64,000 nucleotides of DNA from Balanoglossus misakiensis (lineage: Eukaryota > Hemichordata). Below the pieces are notes generated by a model. It ran no database searches. It had not been told where the DNA came from and saw only the letters and a program-made list of their open reading frames with translations. The position numbers and the translations under genes were made by a program. Where the stretch lies: the NCBI GenBank assembly GCA_040954595.2, contig CM082576.2, positions 16,678,001-16,742,000 on the forward strand, read 5' to 3'. Every line of letters begins with the position of its first letter. Positions within the stretch are counted from its first letter, which is position 1. Shown here in pieces: positions 34,301 to 49,300 of the stretch.

Positions 34301-37300
34301 CAAAATCTCTGGGAAAGGGGTCCTACAAAATCAAATTCGGGTGGGTGATGTCGTTCTGGTCGAAAATAAATCTCTGCCACGAATAAAATGGTCACTTGCC
34401 CTAGTAGAGAGGCTTGAGATAGGTAACGATGGTTTAGCACGTTCTGCTTGCATAAGAACGCGAACTGGCAAGACTAACAGACCTATTACAAAACTGTACC
34501 CTTTAGAGATCAATCTTGAGTCAGAGGACAATCTAAACCACGTAGACATTGGAAATACACGTACTGAGTACAACAATGTGGACACCACACGACCAGTACG
34601 TGTAGCGGGTATAAGAGCCCGACAACGCTTGAGAGAACTCTCTTCTGTTCTCTATTAATGATTGACATTTCAGTGTATGGACATTCCATGTAGCAATTTT
34701 TGTGCATTCAATTTTTTGTTGAAATTTCATTGTATTGAGAGCTTTTCATTTATTTGCGAGCTTTGTTTCACCTGTTGCCTAGGTTAATTAGTTTCTTGAC
34801 GTGTTTTCTAATTTCGAGATTTATCACCTGTTATAACAGGTTATTCCTTAGTTTATTGAAGTTTGAGATTAACGAAGAGTATTACATATCGTTTTTGCAA
34901 GTGCATAAATGTCTTGTTTATGAGATTAAGAAGTTTTCGCACTTCCTTTTTGATGTTTATTCATAGTTTATCTGTAATTTCTTGCGGGCCGGAGGATGTC
35001 GGAGACCACACACGGCATATTATAGACTCCGCCCACAATTTGTCTATCAGACATGTAATTCCTTTATCAGACATGTAATTCCTTCAGACATGTTATTTCT
35101 TTATTTGCTGCCTGTGTGACGCCGGTCACCAAACCTATTGTACCAGGTGTGAATGCCAAAGTTCACCACACTGTATATAAACCGCAGAGTTTGTGATAAT
35201 AAATTAGACTTGAATTTGGTATTGAAACTCACGCATCTAGTCTCACTTCCCGGCCATTCGTCCCTCTCCACTCCCTGAACCCTTCCCAAAGTGTACGCCG
35301 TACAACTATACAGACAATCTCACAGTGGGACTGTGAACATTTGAAAAAGGTGACTTTGTTGCAAAATAAATAAAGTGATGCGGCACTCAATTTAGTTTTT
35401 TCTCATCTTTTCTTATCATGGGAGATGTTGATTTTATCACTTAGGCACAAAGAAACTCAAAACGAATTTTGAATTTGGCTGTAAGACACAAACCTTCAAT
35501 CTTGCTTCTCCCTTCTTGAAATCTTTGACAGTCTGGTTAGCTGGCAGTGTTTCTGCATTGTATTCACAATACAGATCCACTAATTTGACACAACCTTCAA
35601 TTCTACAGAGAGAAAATAACAACAGTTCAATCAGGCATTTCCCGATGTTACCTCTGGTCTGTGATATAAGGGGGGGGGGGGAAAGGGAGGGGAGGGTGAG
35701 ACTTTCAATGTCGATTTCTGCTCACCAGACAAGTTAGTAGTTTCACAACACATCAATATGATACAACATTATTATATCAGTTGTACTAAAAACACATCCT
35801 ATCTACATAAATGTTTGGGCTTAGGGAGGATTTTTTTTTTCACATCACACGCTTCCAATGCTCACCAATTCTTAAAGAGGCTAATTATTAAAAACTTACC
35901 GATTATCTTCTAACAAACTAAGTAGAAGGCTATCAATGTTCTTGGTCTTTGCTAAGTAATGATACAGTTTTTCACAATGGGAGGTTGACATCAACAGAGT
36001 GTATTTCTCTGTGCTGACGATGTTATCAAAGACTGCATCTACAATCTGAGAAAAATACATAAAAACGAATAAGTGAAAAAGATATCTCAGTTTGCCACAA
36101 CACAAACTACCTTGCCAAGAGGTTTGCCACTAGTTTAGAGACTGACTCTCAGATTGTTGTATAAGTTTCAGCAAATAAATTTGTTCCCCCTCTAGATCAA
36201 CCCCTTCACCACCTTAAGTTATAAAAAGTTATTCCTATCAACCATCACCAGGTCACAATTTCCTCAGCCCATTATACTATAACATACAGTAAAGTCCTTT
36301 CATCCATTGTAGGTCATTGGGGCGTATGTTAAACTATAAATGATGCACAACAGAGCAGAAGGAGATAAAATGCTAAGAACACACTCATCATGAATAAGCT
36401 AACAGGTAATTGTGTATACAGGCCAATTAGTGATATCTTGAAAGCAGTGGGAAGACAAAAACATGCAAATGAGGATGTGGCTGCCATTGTTTGGCTATTC
36501 AGTATTCTACTCACTTGGTCAATCTGAGGTAGGGACAGTCTTATTGTTGACAATTTCTCTATTTCATCCAGAATGACAGCATGGCAACCAGAGCTTAGCA
36601 GTGCCTGTTAGTGAAGGAAACAGGAGATGCCATGAATGACATGCTTCCTTCAGATGACATATGGTGAACAACAAAAGCAATATATTAAAGCTGCAGGTAG
36701 CGTTGATTGGGAACAAACAGTTGTGTACAGGGCATGCAGAACAGATTCACTTTCAGCCCTTTGGGGTTCAAGTCAAGACCATTTGGCATTTGTAAACAAC
36801 ACTTTTGCAATTAAAGCTGAAAAACTTTGAGCCTTCAGTAGCAAGCAACATTCACCGAACTTGAAAAGGAAGCCGAGAATTAGATGTGCCAAAATACATT
36901 CAAAACAAATGCTAGTCACAGGGCTACCCATGTCCGAAAGTGCCATCACCCTGGCATGTTTATGCATATTTAGTAAAATCCCATTTAAGTGAGTTAACTG
37001 GTGCATGGGTATACACAAACAAATTTTCAACCTCTTATTGATAATTTAAAATTATATATACTGTAAAACACTTTATTTTCGCGAGCTGAAATTTTCGCGA
37101 TATCAAGAGAGGCCAATGTTTCGCGAGTATTAATTTTCGTGTTCTCTTCATTCACTGTATCGTTATCTTCAAAAAAAAATTATGCGACTTTTTATTTTCA
37201 CACTATTTTGGCTCTCGTGTTATTTCCCGAAAATGTATTGCTCACGAAAATAACCTGTTTTACAGTATGAACAAGTTAAATAATAAACGGGTGCCACACT

Positions 37301-40300
37301 CTTAATTCAACTGCCCACTGAAAGAGTACACATGGTATTTAAATCCCCACAAAGTCAAAACATGTCCATAAGAGACTGCAATTTGGGCTTTAATTGATCT
37401 GTACCTTTGTTTGTTGTGTCTTCTTGTCAGCATTACTGACCAACAGCAAACAAGCAAAAGCATGGCATGTCATCTGCAACTGTTGGAACTGTTTGGAGAA
37501 TCCAATCATATCCATGTTGAATATAACAGGACAGCTGCAACAAATGTAATCAATTTGAGATCTAATCAGTTTAAGTATGGCAGGCACTATCTAATTTTAA
37601 GGGAAAATAATTGCAATCACACCCATTCATGTCAACTGAAGCCATTCTTATTACTAATTACTATAACATTGACCTTTGACCTTTCTGTGAAATCAAGAAT
37701 ACATGGAATACATAAAGTCTCTTGGTGAAGAAAATAAAGACTACTAATAACTTCAAAAATGCTATAAAATTTCACCTTTTGCAACACTGTATAAAGTAAA
37801 TTTTGTTAGAGACATCTAGACAAATGCCTACTTCAATAACACTCTGTTTCCTAAGAAATGGGACAATTTTTGCAGTATTTCTAAATGGTAGCCGCCTTTC
37901 TGTTTTGTTATCTTTTTCTTTTCTCTGTTTGTTCTGTACATTTAATAAAAAAATGTTTACAAAAAACACTCTTTTTTCTCATGCAAATAAACAAACAGTG
38001 TCCCTCAACTTGAGATCGAAAAGTCATATAGAATGTGTATACAAGGCAGAGAACAAAGTGAACAAACTGACAAGTCTGTTAAAATTAGTAGAATTTTCCC
38101 CTATGGTTAAAAAAACTGCGTACCGCTAACTTCACTTTTCTATCCAACAAAATATTCAAATTTCATTATTTTTATTTGATTGCATCATAATGCTAGGAGA
38201 ACACTCCATTAATGTGCAACTCATGTTTTAAAGTAATCAACCATTCACTTTGAGAAATATACTGGTGATGAGAATATACCCTCCCATACCAGCGCAAACC
38301 CCGCTGCAGTCGCCACGACCTACTAGGATTTTCAGTTGCTGCCATGACCAATCTATGCTACGGTTGGCTGCTTTGTTCATTCTAAGAATTATCTAATTTC
38401 GGGATTTTGTGGATGAATTGTAATGTTTATAAACAAACACGACGAGATGACCCCTTCATTTTAATCAAAAAGAAACCCCAATACAAAATTTACATTTTTG
38501 CCATAATTTTCATATTTCATAATAAGGATTTTCCCAGGATGATATAAAGCAAATTGCAAAGCAATTGGACACACATTATCAGAGAAATGGATTTGATGAT
38601 CCAAAATGGCAAAAATAACCCCTCAATATTGACATTTTCATCATGAATTTTGCAAATAATTGGAGAAGTGTTTTATGAGAAATAGACTTTTTGATCAAGT
38701 CAAGGTAAACTCACCGAAGAAGCAACAGGAAGAGCTCATGGCACATTTTCAGCTGTTTATCACTCAGTGGAGCAGTCACTATTGGAAATGGACAAAATAG
38801 TGTACAAAATTACAGTCATTATTGGTAATGGAAAAAGGAGTACATACAATTTCATGAAAATAATTTGAAGGAAAAAAATGGACAAAACGTTGAATGATTA
38901 CAGTCATTATAGGTAATGGACAAAATAGAACATACAATTTCATGAAAATAATTTGAAAAAATAGACAAAACGGTGTACGATTACATGAAAAAAAATCGCG
39001 TCAAGGACACAGTGGTCCCATTTAGAGATTACACAGAAAAAAGTCTACACCGGAGTACATATACAGACAGACACACACATATAGAGGGATCAACATACAC
39101 ACACTGACTGACCCATAAGCTGCAAATGTCATAAAATGTTTTGTGGTATAAGACAAAATATCCTACAAAATATAGAAGTTCCAAATGACCTATGATATGA
39201 TTCCATAATAATTCTAAAGAAGCCAATCCCATTAACTGACAACTCAAATTTTAAAGTAATCAGCCATACAGTGTACACTTTCTGAGAAATATAATGTTTT
39301 ATCAAAACATTGACACTTTAATCATAGGTTTTGTAAATCATCGTGAGAACACACCCAGGAACCTTCAAATCACATTTCAAAGCAATGAGGTAGACGGTTC
39401 TGCGAAAGAGTTTTGACAAAAAATGGCAAAAATCACCCCAAAAATATACTATTGAATTCTTCACGTTGATTTGAAAAACATACATGCAAATCTTACTTGG
39501 GGTACCCCTAGGAACATGCCTACCAAATTTCAATGCAATCTGACAATCGGTTTTAGAGAAAAAAAATTGATCAAAAAAGGCAAACATTATAAATATGCAA
39601 ATTTTGCAACAATTAAAACAAAACTTTGGTAACTCAGATCACATATATGAGGCTTCATACTAAATGTCAAAGAAGTCGGTTGATCAGTTACAGAAAAGTA
39701 GATTTTTTACCAAAAATGTGACAAAAAATAAAAAAATAGAAAATTCACACTATTAGCTCAAAACATACAGAACTGTGTGCATACCAATTTTCAAATCAAT
39801 ATGACCAGGGGTTGTTGAGTTTCTGAATTTAGGTTTTTCCGAGCTAATTTGCATATTTTTGGCAATGACAACTTTGTTTGAACAAACTCCCATCTACTGC
39901 CCAACATGCATCGACACACCAAATATCGAGATTTCACGCGCAGCGGTTTTCAAGTTTTTGATGTGGATGGACATACAGACAGACGCAACTGATTCCATAA
40001 GGTCCCACTGGTATAAATGGGACCTAAAATGTGGAAAGAAAATGGACAAAATGGTGTACAATTACAGTCATTATTGTCAATGGACAAAATAGTGTCAACA
40101 TTTTTTTCAAATAATTTTTTTTTATTATGACACTGAATTGAACTCAGTGCTACTAAATTATGGCGTATTTGTCTTATCACTGCCAACAATTTTCTCCATA
40201 AATGCCCAACTGCCGCTAATGTCAACATACAACATTATTTCCTAAAAAATACGGCAATCCTACATTAGATGAATTATAATCTAAGTTCATGAGTGCATGT

Positions 40301-43300
40301 AGTATACCTGAAGTGAGTGAGTTGAGAAGTACAGTTTTCCATGCTTGAACTAAGCATGGAATTTGCCATAGATCTTGGATTGTGGAGACCTCAACAATGA
40401 CATACTGAAGATCAGGCATCTGAAATGTAAACAGGGGAGAAGACCAGGTGAACTTCATGTTAATATATTTTCTTCAACCTCTTGCATTCATTATGCAGTC
40501 CATTATGCACAGGCTCAGTGAATGGAGGATTGGACTCGCATATGGCTCCTCATCACTGAGCCCTAACAGTAGAGACCGATTATTCATTTTGACGAGTTTT
40601 TTTCACTCTCAAGTCTACAAATGGGATGGAAGGTGTGTGTGGTCGAACGTTGATTCACTACATATCCACATGTAGAATAACATGAACTGTGTCTTGTATC
40701 AAACATAATTAATGGGAACAAGGCAGCGAGAGAGAGACTTTGTCCCTAAAGGATGTACGATTGGTAAAATTGAAAGTACATTGTATTGTCATTTCTTTGT
40801 ATTGCTGATGTTTGGATTTTCCTGAGTAAGTATAATAAAAATCTGCAAAAAGAAATTCCATGTGCTTGTAGTGGCACTCATCAATATATCTAAGTCAACC
40901 AGGCACTTAATATTACATCAGCAGTAGTGTAACGAAATCACAGTCAGGATGAAGTCATGAAGATAAAGACAAAGAATATAAAGTAAAATGACCAAGTACT
41001 CACCATATTCAAAATCATGAACTGCTGCAATATACCATTCCACAGTTGTGTATCATTGATTTCATACTGCAGACACAGGTCACTCATCAAGCTCAAAGCC
41101 TAGGTAAACAACAACAAAATACTGTAAAACACTTTGTTTTCGCGAGCAATAAATTTTCGCGAAATATGCGAGAGCCAAAATAGCATGAAAATAAAAAGTC
41201 GCGTAATTTTTTTTTTAAGATACCGATGCAGTGAATGAAATAAGAGAACGCGAAAATTAATACTCGCGAAACAGTGGCCTCTCTCGATACGCGAAAATTT
41301 CAACTCGCGAAAATAAAATGTTTTACACTAGCTCTTTGGTGGTTATATTGGATATCATGAAATTATTTCACTTACATGTGTACCACCTTGGCACAACTTG
41401 ATCTATATACACCAAATTCTAATGAAATTGGTCTATACATGTCTGAGTAATGACTGCAGACAGACAAACTGACGGACTGACACACATGGCATGGACAAAC
41501 GCATGAGTAGGCTCCAATTTGTACATCCTTGGGCTTTGTCTGTCGGGACTACAACCTGGAATGAATCTAAATACCTTTGGTTCATGGCTGTGATTTCTCC
41601 AAAGTCTTCTTATAAGTTCAAATTTATTGCAATCTGTGAATTCCTTGATGCTCATAGTGATGTTGAGAGGTTCTAGTTTAGCCAGGTATATATAAGTCTT
41701 CATGCAGTCTCTATAAAAAAACAGATGGAAAATACTGTAATTTTCTTCGCGGGTTCATCCAATCCAATGACAATTTTGTCAGTAAATGCTTCAAAACACA
41801 ACTTATGCAACTTTCACAACAATCTGAACAAACGTAAGATCACCGCAAGGTACCTCCATACCACACATCAGTGCAACAGAACCAGCAGTTTCAGAAATGA
41901 TGACTTTTTGACCGAAATGGGCAAAAAATACTCTCAAAATACACATTGTTCCATGATTTGAACAACACTATAACTACAGTCACTCTAGGAACTGCCATAA
42001 CAAATTAAAAAGCAATCAGACACGCAGTTATGCAAAAGATGATTTTTTGACCAATTGTTTATTAGATGCTGGATGGTCAGCATTGCCGACAGCAAAGATA
42101 AAACAGTTCGCATTAAGCAAGCCCAGTCACAGGACCGTATTTGCTGATACATATAGTATGCATGTTTAAAGTGTAACACATCTGTAAAATGGCCAACCCT
42201 GCATGCACATGCATACCTGGCTGCTCTACTATGGTGATCAAAATTTTGTGTTTATCCACTTGTCAGACAGATTTTTTACTATTGTTCGAATATCTTGTTA
42301 ATGAATGTCAACCTTTGTTATTTTAGGGAAATCCATTTTGTTTTGCAGGGTTAAAGGTATATAGTCACCTCCAATTTACATATGCCCATATTGTGCCCAT
42401 ATATGGCTGAAATGGCGTATTTGAGCGTTCTAAAGAACATATGGTGGCGCTCTTTTTTCCGCATGTGCCACCCACTGAAAATCTGTGATTGGCTAGATCT
42501 CATTTTGCTACGGTAACTACTGCTAATTTTCCATAGGTGACTGTATACCTTTAAACTCGAGTATATACAGCATAATGTTTTGACTAGGAGAGTGCACATG
42601 ATTGGTAGAAATAGGACACCAATAAGGTCAAGTACCGGTAATCAATATCATTTGAGGTACATAAACTACCAAGAAGAAAAAAAATAGTGCCCATAAGACT
42701 GCGCCGAATCTGATCGACTGTACTTGAGAAATCACACCAACATGGAGACAGACACAGACAAGCATACAACATCAGATCCCTCGTGTGAAGCTGTTCTGTT
42801 GTAGAAAATAGAAAATCAAATACCTGATTGCAGACACAGGTTGTGATGTCATCTGCTCTATCTCCTCCTCATTCATCAAAGCAAACAAACAACGGATTGC
42901 TCTAATACGAGAAGTGAGAGTCGCACCAGAAGACTGAAAGAAAAAAAGGCAGAAAATTTGCAGTGATATCAATCATGGTACCTTAAAATAAACACCATTG
43001 ATATTCTACATTAAAGGTATACAGTCACCTCCAATTTACATACGCCCATATATGGCTGAAATGGCGTATTTGAGGGTTCTAAAGAACATATGGTGGTGCT
43101 TTTTTTTTCGCTTGTGCCACCCATTGAAAGTCTGTGATTGGCTAGATCTCAAGTTTACCATGGTAACTATAGCTTAATTTCCATAGGTGACCATATACCT
43201 TTTTTTTGTGTGCATTATTTTACTTTCACGTTTAGAACGGTCTGTTTAAATGAGCATACCAATAGGTATATGCAAACATTTTGGCATCCTGTGTTTGTGG

Positions 43301-46300
43301 CTGTACATTCAAGTTAAATAATAAATGGTTCCTGCACCCATTTATCCAGCCACCCTGGATCAGAATTCTGTTCAAAACACCAGCATACAAACTTTACAAG
43401 TTCAGCCTAATAGCTACCCCCTAAAGAGTGTTGCACTAATGAAGTAATTTGACTTCTTTCTGTTCTAAGAATGAGCCATTCCTGTATGGAGGAGAATGTG
43501 AGTGCCAGCAAGGCAAAACAGCACGTGGAATCATTGCACGTGCTGGACAGAGACATGTTTCTAAATATTATTATTATTATTAATTTTTTTGTTAAATGCA
43601 CTACACATACGTCTCAGCGCATTGTAAAAAGTGAATTAAAAAGTACATAGCTGGATACAATAATTGGACCAAAAAAACAAACTACAATCACAACAAACAC
43701 ATTACACATAAGTCTGACCAAAATGGTAGGTTTCCAAATAAGGCTGAAAAACTATTAACACATCCAGATGGCGGTTGTGATCTCCAAGGCAAATTATTGC
43801 ATAAAAAGGGGTGAACATACTGAAAATGTCCATATGTTTGTTTAATGTTGCCATGAGGTTGCAAAGAATCCAACCAACCAACAATAAAAGGCGGCTCTTT
43901 TCAGAGATACATGAAGTATTCTGAAAAAAGAGCCTTATTCGTGTTGAGAGCTTCACCTTAGCTGCTGAGATAATAAGAAATTTGTGGCTCTTACCTCAGA
44001 AATGGATTTCAGCAGAAATTCAGCATTCTGTTTTACTTCACCATGTTGTAAAAGGTACACAAGCCTGTGTGTAAAGAAATGAATATTCAAGGTTACGTAT
44101 TGTCAGGGGGGGGGGGGGGGGGTAACACCAAATGCATAAGGCAAATTTGTGCAATGTATTTCCCAAAAGGGAAGGCTTTCCCTCGCACATCTCCATTTTG
44201 ACAACTGCCAACTTTCATCTTAGCTACACCACTTATGAGGTGCAAAGGGATGAAAGCCTGGAAAGGGAAAAGTGTGACTGAACTTCTGATTCACATGTTG
44301 AAATAAGTTTTGAGGAAAAATAATCAAATGAGTGGCAGATAAGCCCCTGTCCACATAAAGGTGCAAAACAACTTAATCAATTTGGACCGAATTCTGAAGA
44401 CAGTCACACAATTTTTTTTTTTTAATATTCTATATACCTTCTCAGACAAAGTTCTTCACCAGTCATTTCTCTTGATTCAAGCTGAAAAACATGATAACAT
44501 AACATTTTCATGTTGGAGAAAATATCTTAATGTTATGTAAACATTGGCGTGATCATGACCGGACGTGCTTTGATCCTTACAAGTACGCCCTCAAGATGTT
44601 CACATTGTAAGAACTCCTGAGCTAAGAAAACAGTTGTGACCAGCAATACTTTCTCAGCCAAATGACACTCACTCATGTCAAGTTTGGTACGTTTGCATGA
44701 TTTTGTTAAAAATCACTACCAGTACTTGAAAAGACTGGATTTCAATTTCTAAAGAATGGAGATAATCTTGAATTTTTAACACATGAATAATAATCAAGTG
44801 AGACCTAACTACTGGACTAAATTTAATTGTGCGTAACTTACATCATCTGTGTTGTCAATTTGTGAATGCAACCATTTATCAAACAATGTGTGTCGTATCT
44901 TCTGCACATTACATTCTGCAACAGCGGCTATTTTGTCGGCTGCAGTGTGAATATCTACGATATACAAATAAATGAAATACAATGTTATCAGATAAATGTA
45001 ATTTATAATGCCAGAGAAATAAAAAGTTGCTCACATTTTTTTCACCAAAGCTACAGAAGAGTGAATGAATTGTTTTATTATTTTACCAATAAAATTTACC
45101 AATAAAATTTCCTAGTTACACTGTTACTGATGACATGACTTGTTTTTATGGACTGTTCACAATTATGAAAATGGCAATGCATGCAAATATATAAAAACAA
45201 TTCGGACTGAGAAAAGTGTACGAGCTTTTTGTTAAAATGTCATTAATATGAGCAAGTTTGTGTGTGATAATGCAAAAATACACTACCATTATAATACCTT
45301 TACGTTTTTTATTTGACCAACCCTTTTTGCCAAGATAGTGAAAATTGCTCTAACTTGTGAACTTTGGACTTGTGTGAGTGGTATGTGAGTGGAGCAATTT
45401 ATTGCTTGCCTTAACCCTTTCACCATGATGGTTTGGTCCAAATCCATTGTTTTCTATGGTACAGTTGGACCTCAACAGAAGGAACTGGGGGTGAAAGGGT
45501 TACAATGTATATCGGAAGCCCTGAAATACTCCTTAAGTCATACCTGGAAATTCCACAGCACAGTTACTTTCCCTCTCCTCAATACTCTTGTGTTCATACA
45601 ACGTGAAAATCAGTCGAGCAGGATTATTGACCAGCATCAAGTTGGCAGGCTCTGCTAAGTTGTATTTGTGAAGTACTTGCTCTGTGGCCACTCTCTTATA
45701 CTTTTCTGTCAGCTTGTTATAAGCATGTGTTGCTGTTTCATGAGTCTTCGGCTGTGGGGAAATATTACCCTATGTTTATTTTGTTATTTGTTACACATCA
45801 GGCAACTAATGTTGGAAGGAGGAATTTATCCTCATTTTCCCCTGATTTAGGCAAAAGGAAATAACATCAATGTTTCCCAAAATGTTATATGTCTGCTAAA
45901 ACAAGTAGATATTTGCCATGGCAGACACCACAATCTGGTAATCTGCATACAAAATGATATGTTCTGCTGTCATCCCAAGCCCAACAAAAAAGATACAATT
46001 TCAATATTCGCCATGAGGAATGAAAGTATGGTGGCTGATGTTTTAGCCCATGTCAGTGATATCTGTGATTGATAAAAAAATAAATTGATTGTACGGTACT
46101 CACATCACTCTGTGTTGTATCTTTCCATCGCAGAGCCAACATGGTACACAATTTCAAAATCAAAACCTGATATGGACCTGTCATATACAAAGCACAGCAA
46201 TTGCAGATTGCCATAAAACAAAAGCAACATGATTAGATATTTTTGGATCAGTGTCACGACATGAAATAGTAGTTTCATAATTTTATTTGTATTTTTAAAA

Positions 46301-49300
46301 TGTTTTCCTGTTTTTTTGTTTACTTTTTTATTTTTTTTTACTATTTGTTGATTGTAATGCTGTATGGCGTTTACCAGTCATTTCAGTTTTTCAGTTCTTT
46401 TACTATTTTTATTAGTAGTATTTTGCTGTTTTTTTCCTAGATGTTTCTTTTTTTTCCTTACAGTCTTAAAAGCAACATGATTAGATATTTTTGGATCAGT
46501 GTCACGACATGAAATAATTCATCACCTAGGCAGAAATTTCATTAACATTGTAACAGGGGCCAAACTAAAATTATAGGGAGGTAGCAAAAATGTGTGTGTG
46601 TGTGTGTGTGTGTGTGTGGGGCGGGGTACATATGTAAGTGATCATAGATCATACTCTTTCATATGACTATTGTCTACTCCTACATTCTGCACCTATACCT
46701 GTACAAATGTAGTTTTTACAAGGTCAAAAGAGATGGTTGAGTTTTCATCACAACCAACCATATGGCCAGGATTTGACAAAATCCCCATCATGTCAATTTA
46801 AGTTAATTACACTAGTCTTATTTTTCACTTGCCTTGGTAGTAAAACTATTTAAATGCGCTGAAAGGGATATGCATGCAGTATGAGAATGTTGAATTGTCC
46901 CTTCTCATGGGATATTGCTCACAGTTTGGCACCTTAGGCATTTTCTTGAGTACATGTAATTAGCATGACAATAGTCTGCAAGCAGAGTCTAGAAGATAGC
47001 CATATGACAATGGATCAAAGAAATGTACGTATGCCATAAAAATATTGCATCGATGATTAAACCCAGCAATTATAAAATTATCTCAATGTTCACATTATAC
47101 TACTCACCTTTAGGTAATTTTTGTGCCACGTATCTGGCAGCTGCCACAGACATCTTGCAGTTTTTGATATTCAGAAACAAGGACTTGAAGGTTTCCAGTG
47201 TTTTCAAATCAATACACTGGCTACTGTTCCAACCTGTCTCAATGCTGCTTTCTCCATTGGTCAACTCTTGTTGTTCCCACTGTTTCAATACTTTGGTTAT
47301 CTCATTGTCAACAGCCAGTGCATACAACTCATCATGTGATAACTATAATGGAATGTAAGACGAGAGATGCAACAAGGAGAAACATATTTATTCATGCATA
47401 CTTTCTAACAAGAAAATATACTGTCTACAACACAAGTTTTTTCAGATAAAGTTATTAAGCCTTCGTTTGAATTATCACATTATAATGCAAATTCTACACA
47501 TGGTACCAAGCAAATCAAAGTTTGTAATATTTAATGAACTTTTCTAATTAGTGCTATATTTCTTAAATTACTGTACCAAATTTGATGAACTTTGCAACAA
47601 ATATTGATCTGACAGAGACCTAGCTGTGTTATGAGACATGTAGCAGTGCCATGTAAATTAGTGGCTAATTTTCACATTTAAAGGCACGTAAGCTGCAACT
47701 GGATAAAAAATCAATGTTTTAAATAATCTCATATATGCTTTTAATTATATCTATTAAATGCTATTTAGAGAATAATGAGCGCCCCAAAGACCCATAATGG
47801 ACGAAAGCACACATTGTGCGTCATAATATACGAGGCGAAGCCGAGTATATTATGGAGCACAATGTGTGCTTGAGTCCATTATGGGTCTTTGGGGCGTTCA
47901 TTATTCTCATTATTTTATAGTTTTGTCAATGCCAGTGAATTTGCAGACTTCAAAACGTATAGGTGCGAACAATTCAGACTCGGACACGGAGATCGAGAAC
48001 AGAGCAATGGCGTACGCGTAAACAAAAGGTCACCTGATCGTGGTGTGTCAGTGTACTGTACATTTCTAGTATCATATTCAAACATCAGGAAATAAATAAT
48101 GAAGGTTTATTTACGCATGTGAAAATTCATTTAAGGGTTCTGCTGAAATATATCTGAAAAAGTTTCGATTTTTGTGTAATCTTGGGGAGGACTCGGGGAA
48201 TATTTGAATTCGTTTGCGTTCTCAGGGCGTTCGGAAGGTTGCAATACATAAACAAACTCGCCCTCGATCGACCCTCCGTACCGCGTAGACAACATGACAG
48301 TGACACTTGCGGCATATTTTTTTCTTCGTTGACATGACTGCTTGGTACATGGTATGGTGAACGAATGTCAAATCCAGCGTCATGGAGAGGTTTGCTTTAC
48401 GTGCGTGAGCGAGCCATGTTGACTGCGCGTGATTCAAGAGCAGACGACATGTACTGCAGCCGTAGGAAGAAAAAATAAACAAAACGCCAGCCGAGGACAG
48501 ATTTGGAAATTAATAAATATCGCCGTATTTATTCTGTGTACGTTTGCGTTTCTTTTTTTAGCCCTTAAAATGTTCGCATTGTTTGAAATCCTCCGTTATT
48601 CAGTCGGAAATTGTACACGTCCACTGGTTCTTGGGTGCGTCGCGCGTCCATCGAATAACACGATACATTATCAGTAATAATGTACAGCTATGACGTCACA
48701 AAATTCACTGGTATTGATAAAGCTATAATATAATTCATGATAATAGATCAAGCTCAACACTTATTTATGACAAAATGGCCAAAAATTAAAGAAAAACGAA
48801 AATTCCTGAAATTTTTTAAAAAGTGCAATATTGCAATGAAAAATGAAAATCTGATGTCTCAGTGGTGTACATTTACTTCCATGAGCTCAAGTGGATGAGA
48901 TCATGTTTTGTTTATGAAGTTTCACAACCGGAAATGTGACATTTTCATTGTTTCTTTCATTTTCCCACGGTGGCAGCCATAATCGCTTGCGGCAAAGCTT
49001 TATTATTTATCTGGTTAAATCTTGCATATGCACTCATATTTAGGGTTTATAATGCTTGTGTATAGTTCACTGCCTTCATCTGCATGGACTAATGGTAGTG
49101 CAGTGTGAAACAAAAATTATGAAAATTATCCCAAAAGTTACAGCTTACGTGACTTTAACGACTTTGTGCAATTAGCTTCATAAATCCAGGGATAATGCAC
49201 CACATCTGATGAAACTTGCCAGAGATATTGTTTTTACATTTATTAAACTGTATTTACTGTAGTCATAGAGTTTTTAATCAATAGACTGCTCAAGTCTGTT

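Larger units (their letters stand above)
29027..35304 (+). mobile_element. Near-complete BEL/Pao LTR retrotransposon in the last intron of KNTC1
   Basis: Two 308-base LTRs (29027-29334 and 34997-35304), starting TGTCGG and ending GTACA, flank a gag-pol region. A 5-base target-site duplication ACTAT lies at 29022-29026 and 35305-35309. The LTRs differ at a single position (C at 29130, T at 35100), which points to a recent insertion. A primer-binding-site candidate beginning TGGTGCCGAGACCAGG lies at 29340, six bases after the LTR, and a purine-rich stretch precedes the 3' LTR. The order gag, protease, RT, RNase H, integrase is that of BEL/Pao. No envelope-like gene was seen. It is antisense to KNTC1 and lies between the exons at 35602-35494 and 28388-28314. 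Confidence 0.93.

Noticed and set aside
35437-35493. In-frame extension of the KNTC1 exon to a stop at 35437 as the normal protein end
   Set aside because: A good donor at 35494 and an in-phase terminal exon at 28388-28314 resembling the family's C-terminus are more convincing; the extension may still be a retained-intron form.
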